DNA of 18,359 nucleotides. Source: Deltaproteobacteria bacterium (GTDB lineage Bacteria > Desulfobacterota > Desulfobacteria > Desulfobacterales > C00003060). The notes below the pieces were generated by a model that saw only the letters and a list, made by a program, of their open reading frames with translations, made no database searches and was not told where the DNA came from. Of the stretch, positions 1-5,659 are shown in pieces (position 1 is the first letter of the stretch; the number at the start of each line of letters is the position of its first letter). Location: NCBI GenBank assembly GCA_019309815.1, contig JAFDFO010000084.1, positions 1-18,359 of the forward strand, given 5' to 3'. Position numbers and translations under genes: made by a program.

Positions 1-271
1 CTGCCATAATCTTGACTGCCCATAATCCCTGAGTTCCTTTTGATAGCGGTGTCATATCTTGAACCCCGGGGCTTGCTTCAGGTCAAAAGACTGTGAGTGT
101 AAGATTACAAGAAAATGTCGTGCGTATTTCGGGTGAACAATCTGTTAAGATAATCGACCTTCTGAAACCTGCCTGCCAAATTCCTTTCATTGACGATTTG
201 AAACCAAAATCATAAACTGCACCCAGCCGTCAGCCCCACCATTCTAATCCCAAACAATCAGGAGGTGCATT

Positions 272-557
272 ATGAAGGTATCAGAAGCGGTGAAGTATTG
301 TCTTGAGTACCACAGGGTAAATTCCAAAAAAAAATAGTATCCGTTCATATGAGTTCATCCTCACCCATTTTGACAATCAGTTCGGTGATAGGGAACTCAG
401 CTCGGTAACCCCAGATGAGGTCCTCACGTTTCTTAACCAGATTACCGAGGGGGCAAAACAAACCACAAAGCGAACCCGCTATTCTTGTCTGAAGGCCTTC
501 TTCAACCTCATCAAGAACACGCTCAATCCAACGTTACGGAATCCGTGCAACCTTCCC
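272..557 (+). pseudogene. N-terminal (core-binding) part of tyrosine recombinase, frameshifted
   Basis: An ATG at 272 follows a good Shine-Dalgarno (GGAGGT at 261-266) and opens MKVSEAVKYCLEYHRVNSKK. It then meets TAG at 335-337, directly after nine A residues (326-334). Reading one base further on restores a frame that runs without a stop into the catalytic domain (SIRSYEFILTHFDNQFGD and onward). This is a typical SAM-like, DNA-binding N-terminal domain of phage-type integrases. One A fewer in the run would give a continuous protein of about 278 aa, which is normal for the family. What is seen is a +1 frame disruption in a homopolymer. It could be a real inactivating insertion, slippage-dependent expression, phase variation or a sequencing error. 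Confidence 0.7.
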
Positions 558-1109
558 ATGGTGAGGAAGCTGTTCAAGTGGGCCCGGAATCCTCTCCCGA
601 CGATCCTGGAAAAAGAAGAGGTTGATGAAATCATCTTCAGAACGCCCAAAGCCCGGGATAGGCTAATCATGGAACTCATGGCCAGAGGAGGAATGAGGAT
701 CGGTGAGGTGCTGCAACTCACGGGTAGGGATGTCCAGGACCGTAAGCTGGTACTGCGACAGCCCAAGAGTGGCAAGGAAAGCGAGACGGTTTTCATTCCA
801 AAGAAGGTCTCTGACAGGCTCCGAGACTATATCAGAGAAAAGGACATCCGGTCTGATGAACGCATCTTCCCTCTGACCTATGCCGGAGCCCGGTATGTGG
901 TTGTCAACGCTGGCCGGGATGCTGGCATCCATGTGAGGCCCCATGACCTGAGAAGGCATGCTGCCACTTATGCGTCTCGTTCGGGCACACCCATTGAGAT
1001 CGTCAGCAAGGTCATCCTCAGGCACTCACACTTGGCAACCACTCAGCAGTATTTGGGCAAGGTCACAGATGAAGAGGCCATTAGGTGGATCGATAACCTG
1101 CACGCTTAA
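558..1109 (+). CDS. Tyrosine recombinase / phage integrase family, catalytic domain
   Basis: Site-specific recombinase of the tyrosine (phage integrase/XerC-D) family, which cuts and rejoins DNA through a 3'-phosphotyrosine intermediate. The catalytic set is visible, numbered from the ATG at 558: Arg47 in GGMRIGEVLQL, Lys70 in the beta-hairpin QPKSGKE, His129 and Arg132 in HDLRRH, His156 in LRHSHLATTQQYLG and the nucleophile Tyr165. The ATG at 558 is only the first ATG in this frame. The open frame extends upstream to about 321 and encodes the N-terminal domain, so the natural start is almost certainly 272, across a frameshift at 326-334. As it stands the ORF would make a catalytic domain without its arm- or core-binding part. 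No directionality factor or att site is recognisable nearby. Mobile-element origin is inferred. Confidence 0.85.
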   Translation: MVRKLFKWARNPLPTILEKEEVDEIIFRTPKARDRLIMELMARGGMRIGEVLQLTGRDVQDRKLVLRQPKSGKESETVFIPKKVSDRLRDYIREKDIRSDERIFPLTYAGARYVVVNAGRDAGIHVRPHDLRRHAATYASRSGTPIEIVSKVILRHSHLATTQQYLGKVTDEEAIRWIDNLHA

Positions 1110-1507
1110 TCGAAACAAAAATGGCTGGGGCTGATGGCACCTTGGTCTCTATCTGTGCTGTTGTGGGCTTATTTTTAGTGATTATGGTGGGTTATCTTAA
1201 GATTTTAGGGGCAGGATATCTCAACGTTCGATCAATAATCGCAAATGGGGCCGATTCAAGCACATGTAAAGTAACCAAACATCTCCTGTTGCTCTCGATC
1301 CGGTTTTCGTTGAACTCCCGATTCCCTTTTGATAAGAGTTCTATATCGTAAGATTTCGACGATTTACGATTGTTGGAAGTTATCTTGAAAGATCCTCGGT
1401 TTCAAATATCCAAGATTTTGCCTATTAGACAATGACCGCTTGGCACGACCGCTCAAGATAGGTTTGGAGGAAGTGCCGGGAATACTGAAGTCAAGGTTTA
1501 AACAGAG
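1110..1507. other. Intergenic stretch without a convincing gene; holds diverged repeats
   Basis: There are 398 bases between the recombinase and the permease. A 76-codon frame at 1121-1351 has one hydrophobic stretch but no ribosome binding site and no family resemblance, so I do not call it a gene. The stretch includes a TTTTGATA-containing sequence at 1325-1350 that resembles 38-63 and 5417-5441. It also includes copy A (1361-1413) of a repeat that recurs beyond the permease at 2815-2866. A short inverted pair GGCAC/GTGCC (1442-1446 and 1474-1478) lies just before the permease and might belong to its control region. That is only a possibility. Confidence 0.4.
1361..1413 (+). repeat. Diverged direct repeat, copy A (left of permease gene)
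   Basis: This segment aligns by eye with 2815-2866 in the same orientation at roughly 80% identity with one gap. Shared blocks include TTGGAAGT, GAAAG and TTCAAATATCCAA. The two copies bracket the permease gene. They could be members of a dispersed intergenic repeat family or remnants of an integration or duplication event. No open reading frame explains the similarity. Confidence 0.5.
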
Positions 1508-2635
1508 ATGAGTCTCTTTCTATACTCTTTGCAGGAAGCATGGCATTTACTTCTGGAGTCGTCCGTATACGTCCTTTTCGGGTTGTTGGTAAGCGGCCTT
1601 CTGCGAGTCCTTCTGAGCCCGGACTCGGTTGCTCAGCATTTGGGCCGAGGGCGATTCGCCTCGGTATTCAAAGCCGCCCTGCTCGGTATACCGATGCCGT
1701 TATGATCTTGCGGTGTCCTGCCCACAGGTGTGGCGCTGAAGAAACAAGGGGCCAACAATGGAGCGACTACGGCCTTCCTGATATCGACGCCCGAGTCGGG
1801 AGTCGATTCCATAGCCATAACATACGCGTTACTGGACCCCATCATGACAGTGGCCCGACCATTCGTGGCATTTGTCACAGCCGCTTGTGCTGGTGTAGTA
1901 GAAAACCTATTCGGCTCTGGGGATAATAGCGGCTCGATCTCTCGCGACCTTACGTGTCCAGTGGACAGTTGCTGCGATGGCGAGGACTGTCCACCGGAGG
2001 AACACAAACAGCACCATAGTGTTGGGGAGAAGATCATGGCAGGGCTCCGGTATGCTCTGACAGAACTCTGGAGTGACTTGGCTGGGTGGTTTCTTGTGGG
2101 ATTGCTCCTGGCTGGGCTGATCACATCAATCATCCCAGACGACATGGTGACCAGGTACGCGGGAGGTGGCCTGCCGTCTATGCTTGTTATGCTCGGCGTT
2201 GGTATTCCGCTGTATATTTGTGCCACCGCCTCAACGCCGATTGCCGCGGTTTTGATCCTGAAGGGGGCCAGTCCAGGGGCGGCTTTAGTCTTTCTCCTGG
2301 CCGGCCCTGCGACAAACGTCACCTCTCTGACCGTCCTGTTGGGCGTTTTGGGCAGAAGGGCCACGGCCATTTACTTGATTACTATCAGCCTGTCCACAGT
2401 GTTGTTCGGCTTAGCCCTTGATCAGATTTACACGTCTTTCGGTCTTTCAGCTCAAGCTACGGTCGGCCAAGCGTCTGAGGTCATTCCAGCTTGGACTGAA
2501 TGGGCCGGAGCAGTGATCCTTCTGCTCCTGTCTGTGAAACCGGTTTCGTGCAGCATCATAGCCCGAATCAGACGGACAATGGGCGACGATCGCCGAGTAC
2601 CGGCTGGTGCTCGTGCTTGCGCTTCTCCGTCTTGA
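1508..2635 (+). CDS. COG0701/SO_0444-type metal efflux permease, candidate selenoprotein (in-frame TGA at 1703-1705)
   Basis: Polytopic inner-membrane permease of the COG0701 family (relatives are described as Cu/Zn or organoarsenical efflux proteins), 375 codons counting an in-frame TGA as residue 66. Seen: an N-terminal membrane segment (about residues 10-35), the signature GIPMPL-TGA-SCGVLP (60-72) and FLISTPESGVDSIAI. A Cys/His-rich cytoplasmic linker follows (Cys150, 155, 156, 161; His166, 169, 170). The second half carries GIPLYICATASTP (about 232-244) and GPATN. The halves are internal repeats: GIPMPL-TGA aligns with GIPLYI-Cys, so the TGA sits at a Cys position. The frame is identical before and after it. 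ATG 1508 follows an upstream in-frame TAA at 1499; its ribosome site is weak (AAGG at 1493-1496). The TGA may encode selenocysteine, or the gene may be a Cys-to-stop mutant. The exact substrate is unknown. Confidence 0.8.
1731..1754 (+). promoter_or_regulatory. Candidate bacterial SECIS-like hairpin after the in-frame TGA
   Basis: TGGC (1731-1734) pairs with GCCA (1751-1754). After a bulged G1735, C1736-U1737 pairs with G1749-G1750. This leaves an 11-nt apical loop (1738-1748) whose first base is G. The loop begins 32 nt beyond the TGA. Bacterial SECIS elements lie in the coding sequence just downstream of UGA, and a G at the loop start is a known requirement. An alternative, mutually exclusive hairpin is 1710-1736 (GCG/CGC, wobble pairs, a bulged U1729, and CCUG/CAGG with a CCCA loop). 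It lies closer to the TGA than usual. Both were found by eye with no folding energy computed. Confidence 0.3.
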
Positions 2636-2814
2636 GACTGCTCATCGGGGTCGGTCAGATCCTAAATCCACATACTGCACAAAAATGGCCAAACCCAAGA
2701 TAATGTCATAGTATCCCGAGAATCGAACAGGCGAAATCCTTGACCATGTGTATGACAAATCTTCAGTGAGCGCTTAAGCCTCAAGATTGGCCTATGGTAT
2801 TTGGAGATCCCTGA

Positions 2815-2866
2815 GATTGACGATACTTGGAAGTAATCTGGAAAGCACTGTCGTTCAAATATCCAA
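2815..2866 (+). repeat. Diverged direct repeat, copy B (right of permease gene)
   Basis: Partner of 1361-1413, about 1.45 kb away in the same orientation and ending in the exact shared block TTCAAATATCCAA. It lies in a gene-free stretch (2636-2909) in which I recognise nothing else. Confidence 0.5.
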
Positions 2867-2909
2867 AGGTTTGGGAGGATATGTTTGTTTATTATATTAA
2901 AGAAGTGGA

Positions 2910-3137
2910 ATGTTGGGAATGAAAACAACCCAGCTCGTGTTATTCATCTCATTTCTAATCGTTGGGGTTTCTTCTGTATTACTGTTGGGAGGCGTCTACA
3001 TACGTATTGTGTATAAACACAGGAATGTAGATACACTATTCAATTTTGAGGAGTATGCGTCTAAAAGGGAGTTACTGATTATACGAGTAGGAGCAATCGG
3101 GCTTGTTGCTGCAATAATCCTTTTTGTACTTCTATGA
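2910..3137 (+). CDS. Small two-helix membrane protein of unknown function
   Basis: A 75-residue frame predicted to be almost entirely membrane-embedded. One hydrophobic helix spans about residues 7-31 (VLFISFLIVGVSSVLLLGGV). A short basic/polar loop follows (RIVYKHRNVDTLFNFEEYASKRELL), then a second helix from about 57 to the C-terminus (VGAIGLVAAIILFVLL). The ATG at 2910 has AGAAG at 2901-2905 as a possible ribosome site. A second in-frame ATG at 2919 is also possible. I do not recognise a family. The regular hydrophobic-loop-hydrophobic pattern argues that it is real. The local DNA is more AT-rich than the flanks. Its stop is followed within about 12 bases by a long palindrome that separates it from the TPR gene. 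Confidence 0.5.
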   Translation: MLGMKTTQLVLFISFLIVGVSSVLLLGGVYIRIVYKHRNVDTLFNFEEYASKRELLIIRVGAIGLVAAIILFVLL

Positions 3138-3148
3138 CAAAAACGAGG

Positions 3149-3234
3149 GAGATAGGGGCCGTTAGTGACTATCTTGAATTACGTCAGGCCTCTGTCACAA
3201 CAATTCAACATACTCAACAACGTCCCCTATCTCT
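3149..3234. repeat. Long imperfect palindrome (REP/MITE-like) with GGGGACGTT core
   Basis: The left arm (about 3150-3180) and right arm (about 3203-3232) are imperfect inverted copies roughly 30 nt long, with about 20 nt between them. They share GAGATAGGGG, CGTT and TTGAATT. The bottom strand reads ATAGGGGACGTTGTTGAG, close to the GGGGACGTCC core of the palindrome at 4574-4643. It resembles REP/BIME or miniature inverted-repeat elements of the kind mobilised by REP-associated (IS200-like) transposases. No transposase is in the window. It separates the small membrane gene from the TPR gene's ribosome binding site. Confidence 0.6.
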
Positions 3235-3265
3235 TGCCCTTCTCACACAAATCCGGAGGTTTTGC

Positions 3266-4123
3266 ATGAAAAACGGTGTTCATGCCGGTTGTATCCTTTT
3301 TCTTATGTTCATCGCTGCAACCATTCCACCATCAAGCACTTGGGCAGTAGATCGGTCGGCATTGCAGGCTTATCGGGATGGCGACTTTGCCAGCGCTGCG
3401 CAAGCCCTTGAGGAAGAAATTGCAGAACTTTCAAGGCAATCATCTGACAAGGCTATGCTTCGGGATGGTGAACTCAGGCAGAAGAGCCTCCTTCTGGCTC
3501 ACGTGTATGCATGGGAATTGACCAATCCTGACGAGGCTTTGAGGATTTACTTGGGACTACTGGATAAGATACCTCAAGAAAAAGGGGCGAAGTTCATCGA
3601 AGGACCATTGCTTGTACTCATTGGGAATATTTATGAAGAAAAAAAAGACTACATAAGGGCGAAAGAATACTACCAAAGGGTGATAGCAGGTTCGACTAAA
3701 CAGATTGCAGCGGAAAGAGATCGTGAAGTACGGATGATAGACTCCGGGCTTGCAGACTTTCTACGATACAGAATTGACACCATCAATCTAAAAACAGAGC
3801 CTACAGGATATCGACCTCTTCTGGCAGAAACAAAGTGGTCGAACTTGGCATCCCCTTACAACGTTTGGATATACAGTATACTGGCTTCGATTTTAGTTCC
3901 GTCTGAGGTTATGGAGACCAATTTGTTGCGTGCCAGGGATGGCGATCTATCTGCTTGCATTGCCCAAAGCCCCGGGCACCTACCTGCGATGTTGCTGAAC
4001 TATGTGCTGATCCTCAATGCCGCTGAAGACAAAGTGGATGCACCTGGGGAAAAGGCGATTACAGCTTATGTTGTTAAGTACCCGGAGAGTTACTTTTCAT
4101 TGTCCCTACTAGCAATACTCTAA
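3266..4123 (+). CDS. Secreted TPR-repeat protein (N-terminal part; in-frame TAA at 4121)
   Basis: Periplasmic TPR protein. The start at ATG 3266 is chosen because GGAGGT lies at 3255-3260 with ideal spacing and a signal peptide follows at once: MKNGVHAG, the hydrophobic core CILFLMFIAATIPP, then SSTWA as the likely cleavage site. An upstream in-frame ATG at 3134 would run through the palindrome and spoil the signal peptide. TPR-like helices appear as ALQAYRDGDFASAAQALEEEI, a helical LLLAHVYAWELTNPDEALRIYLGLL, and LVLIGNIYEEKKDYIRAKEYYQRVI. The protein stops at TAA 4121-4123, but the same frame continues as NFYTESGQKEKAAQIQNQLN, which looks like the next TPR helix. The original gene therefore probably ran to 4537. 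No enzymatic function is suggested; the role is likely protein-protein interaction in the envelope. Confidence 0.7.
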   Translation: MKNGVHAGCILFLMFIAATIPPSSTWAVDRSALQAYRDGDFASAAQALEEEIAELSRQSSDKAMLRDGELRQKSLLLAHVYAWELTNPDEALRIYLGLLDKIPQEKGAKFIEGPLLVLIGNIYEEKKDYIRAKEYYQRVIAGSTKQIAAERDREVRMIDSGLADFLRYRIDTINLKTEPTGYRPLLAETKWSNLASPYNVWIYSILASILVPSEVMETNLLRARDGDLSACIAQSPGHLPAMLLNYVLILNAAEDKVDAPGEKAITAYVVKYPESYFSLSLLAIL

Positions 4124-4537
4124 AACTTCTACACAGAATCCGGTCAAAAGGAGAAGGCGGCACAAATCCAAAATCAACTCAACACCTACGGTAAAAGACG
4201 GGGCATGAGGATAGTCGGGCCGGACCCAAGATTTTCTTCACCTGAAAAGACCTGGGCCGTCTACACGCAAGCCCTGATGGCAGGAGACGTCGAACTGGCG
4301 ATGCAGTGTCATTTGCCTAGTGACAGCGAATACAGGCCAATATTCAATGCTATGGGTAAAGAAAAAGTGAAGCAAATTGCTGAAGATATGCAATCCATTG
4401 AGAGGATAACCGGTGAGGATACCAGGGCAAAATATAGACTGAAAAGCAAAGAAATTATTAAGGGTGAGTCTGTTGAAATTACCCATGGTGTGTATTTTCT
4501 CAAAATTGCGGGGGAATGGAAAGTTGAGAAATACTAG
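4124..4537 (+). pseudogene. C-terminal part of TPR protein, NTF2-like (DUF4878-type) domain, after in-frame TAA
   Basis: This is in the same frame as 3266-4123 and separated from it only by the TAA at 4121-4123. The first 27 codons (NFYTESGQKEKAAQIQNQLN and onward) complete a TPR helix. From about 4223 the text is PEKTWAVYTQALMAGDVELA through GVYFLKIAGEWKVEKY, the layout of small NTF2/SnoaL-like or DUF4878-like domains: an opening helix, then strands ending in GEW. An ATG at 4205 could start a separate 110-aa product, but no clear ribosome binding site precedes it and the product would lack a signal peptide. A single broken gene is therefore the simpler reading. TAA could derive from a Tyr, Lys or Gln codon by one change. 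The domain assignment is from memory of the fold pattern. Confidence 0.6.
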
Positions 4538-4573
4538 TGAGGAGATAATGGTCCCTTGCCATATTTGGTAAAA

Positions 4574-4643
4574 GGGGACGTCCATAAGTCAATAACCATC
4601 TCAACGAACAATATGTGTTATTTACTTATTTATGGACATCCCC
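4574..4643. repeat. Palindromic REP/MITE-like element with GGGGACGTCCATAAGT arms
   Basis: The left arm 4574-4595 begins GGGGACGTCCATAAGTCA. The right arm 4618-4643, read on the bottom strand, begins GGGGATGTCCATAAATAAGT. The arms match apart from one substitution and a small insertion, and enclose a 22-nt loop. It shares its GGGGACGT terminus with the palindrome at 3149-3234. It lies between the TPR gene remnant and the CDP-alcohol phosphatidyltransferase. In RNA it would form a strong hairpin and could also act as a terminator, although no U-tract follows. Confidence 0.65.
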
Positions 4644-4663
4644 GGTCTCACTCAATGTATAAT
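4633..4663 (+). promoter_or_regulatory. Candidate sigma70-type promoter for the phosphatidyltransferase gene
   Basis: A perfect -10 hexamer TATAAT occurs at 4658-4663, and TGGACA (4633-4638) is a plausible -35. The 19-nt spacer is longer than optimal. The -35-like hexamer lies in the right arm of the palindrome, so the inserted element may have contributed half of the promoter. The start codon is 26 nt beyond the -10 box. Confidence 0.4.
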
Positions 4664-4689
4664 GTTCGAGGAGAGGATTGAGCGCCTAA

Positions 4690-5358
4690 ATGAACGACGA
4701 AAAGGAAGCTTTTGGGGGAGATAAAAAGGCCGGCAGGTCGATCTTCACAAATCCCGAGAATGCACTGAAGAACTGGGCCGTGCCGAAGCTGCCCAAAGCT
4801 ATCGAAACATACCACCTGACAATGATGACAATTGTATGGAGTGCCGGAAACGCAATTCTGGCATTCTATGCAAAGGACAATCTTTCCGTCCTGTGGCTCG
4901 TCTCATTAATGATAGTTCTTCAATATATAACGGACCTTTTTGATGGTGAATTAGGGCGTCAAAGGAACACGGGTCTGGTGAAATGGGGCTTCTATATGGA
5001 CCACTTTCTGGACTATGTGTTCTTGTGTTCGCTCGTTTTCGTGGGCTACATGATTTCCCCTGCCGGGTTGGAAGTCTGGTACTTTGCCTTACTGGCAATT
5101 CTAGGTGGCTTCATGGTCAATTCATTTCTTTCATTTGGTGCTACGAACAAATTCGAAATCTACCATTACGGTATCGGCCCCACAGAATTCAGAGCCGGCC
5201 TGATTCTAATCAATACGTTCATAATCATTTTCGGAACCGGCGATTTTGACATCTTACTGCCCGCGTTGGTAATCCTATGCTTTGTTGCATTGGTCGTGAA
5301 CACATACCAAATCCACCGGAAACTCTGGAAGTTGGATATGGACGCGAAGAAGGACTAG
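4690..5358 (+). CDS. CDP-alcohol phosphatidyltransferase family membrane protein
   Basis: A 222-residue integral membrane enzyme of the CDP-alcohol phosphotransferase family, which transfers a phospho-alcohol from a CDP-linked donor to an acceptor alcohol in phospholipid synthesis. The signature D-x2-D-G-x2-(A/G)-R ... G-x3-D-x3-D is complete: Asp82, Asp85, Gly86, Gly89, Arg90, Gly100, Asp104 and Asp108 in DLFDGELGR and GFYMDHFLD. The metal-binding aspartates are intact. About six hydrophobic segments follow the family plan. The start ATG 4690 follows GAGGAGAGG (4668-4676) at a long spacing of 13 nt. The polar 25-residue N-terminus is unusual. The specific substrate (phosphatidylglycerophosphate, phosphatidylserine, inositol or other) cannot be read from the motif. 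The gene converges on the dcw operon, and no partner gene is adjacent. Confidence 0.8.
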   Translation: MNDEKEAFGGDKKAGRSIFTNPENALKNWAVPKLPKAIETYHLTMMTIVWSAGNAILAFYAKDNLSVLWLVSLMIVLQYITDLFDGELGRQRNTGLVKWGFYMDHFLDYVFLCSLVFVGYMISPAGLEVWYFALLAILGGFMVNSFLSFGATNKFEIYHYGIGPTEFRAGLILINTFIIIFGTGDFDILLPALVILCFVALVVNTYQIHRKLWKLDMDAKKD

Positions 5359-5659
5359 AGTCGGAAGAGATGGGGGTCGCATCTTTATTGTTGATTATTG
5401 ACGTTTTCATCGTGCCGTTTTGATAGGAGTTTACAATCGTCAGACGTGAAGCTTCACCGGAAAACTTCGAGGCAAGACGCATGATAACAAGAAAGTATCG
5501 ATAACATAGCCATTGTTAATCTCTCCTCTAATATCTGTCGTCATGTCCACTCTCAAAATGTAAAGATAGGATTCCGCCATCTGTAAGCGGATCTCCATGT
5601 AAGGTGGGTGCGAGGCATAAAGGGGAACGCGAAATATGGGGTAGTTTGGAAAGGACGGC
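5359..5659. other. Convergent intergenic region; weak hairpins and one TTTTGATA repeat, no gene
   Basis: There are 301 bases between two convergent genes. A short hairpin AGATG/CATCT (about 5368-5384), followed by TTATTGTTG, may end the plus-strand gene. A second hairpin, GGATTCCGC paired with GCGGATCTCC (5569-5595), may end the minus-strand dcw operon; on that strand it is followed by a poor T-rich stretch. Neither is a textbook terminator. The sequence TTTTGATAGGAGTTTACAAT at 5418-5437 resembles sequences at 38-63 and 1325-1350. An open frame on the minus strand here is unsupported by any motif. Confidence 0.35.

Noticed and set aside
1121..1351. 76-codon frame after the recombinase with one hydrophobic stretch
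   Set aside because: No ribosome binding site and no family resemblance; its 3' half overlaps intergenic repeat-like sequence.
1508..1705. Separate 65-residue protein ending at the TGA, and a frameshift explanation for the permease
   Set aside because: The frame before and after the TGA is identical (both in phase with 1508) and the family motif runs through it, so it is one gene with an in-frame TGA, not two genes or a frameshift.
1633..2370. Long open frame on the minus strand opposite the permease
   Set aside because: It lies entirely antisense to the conserved permease, has no recognisable motif and is explained by codon bias of the opposite strand.
2718..2742. tRNA T-loop-like GTTCGATTC on the minus strand
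   Set aside because: The flanking five-base arms do not pair, and no anticodon or acceptor stem can be found around it.
3134..3265. Upstream start of the TPR protein overlapping the previous stop by ATGA
   Set aside because: It would translate the palindrome and bury the signal peptide; GGAGGT before ATG 3266 marks the real start.
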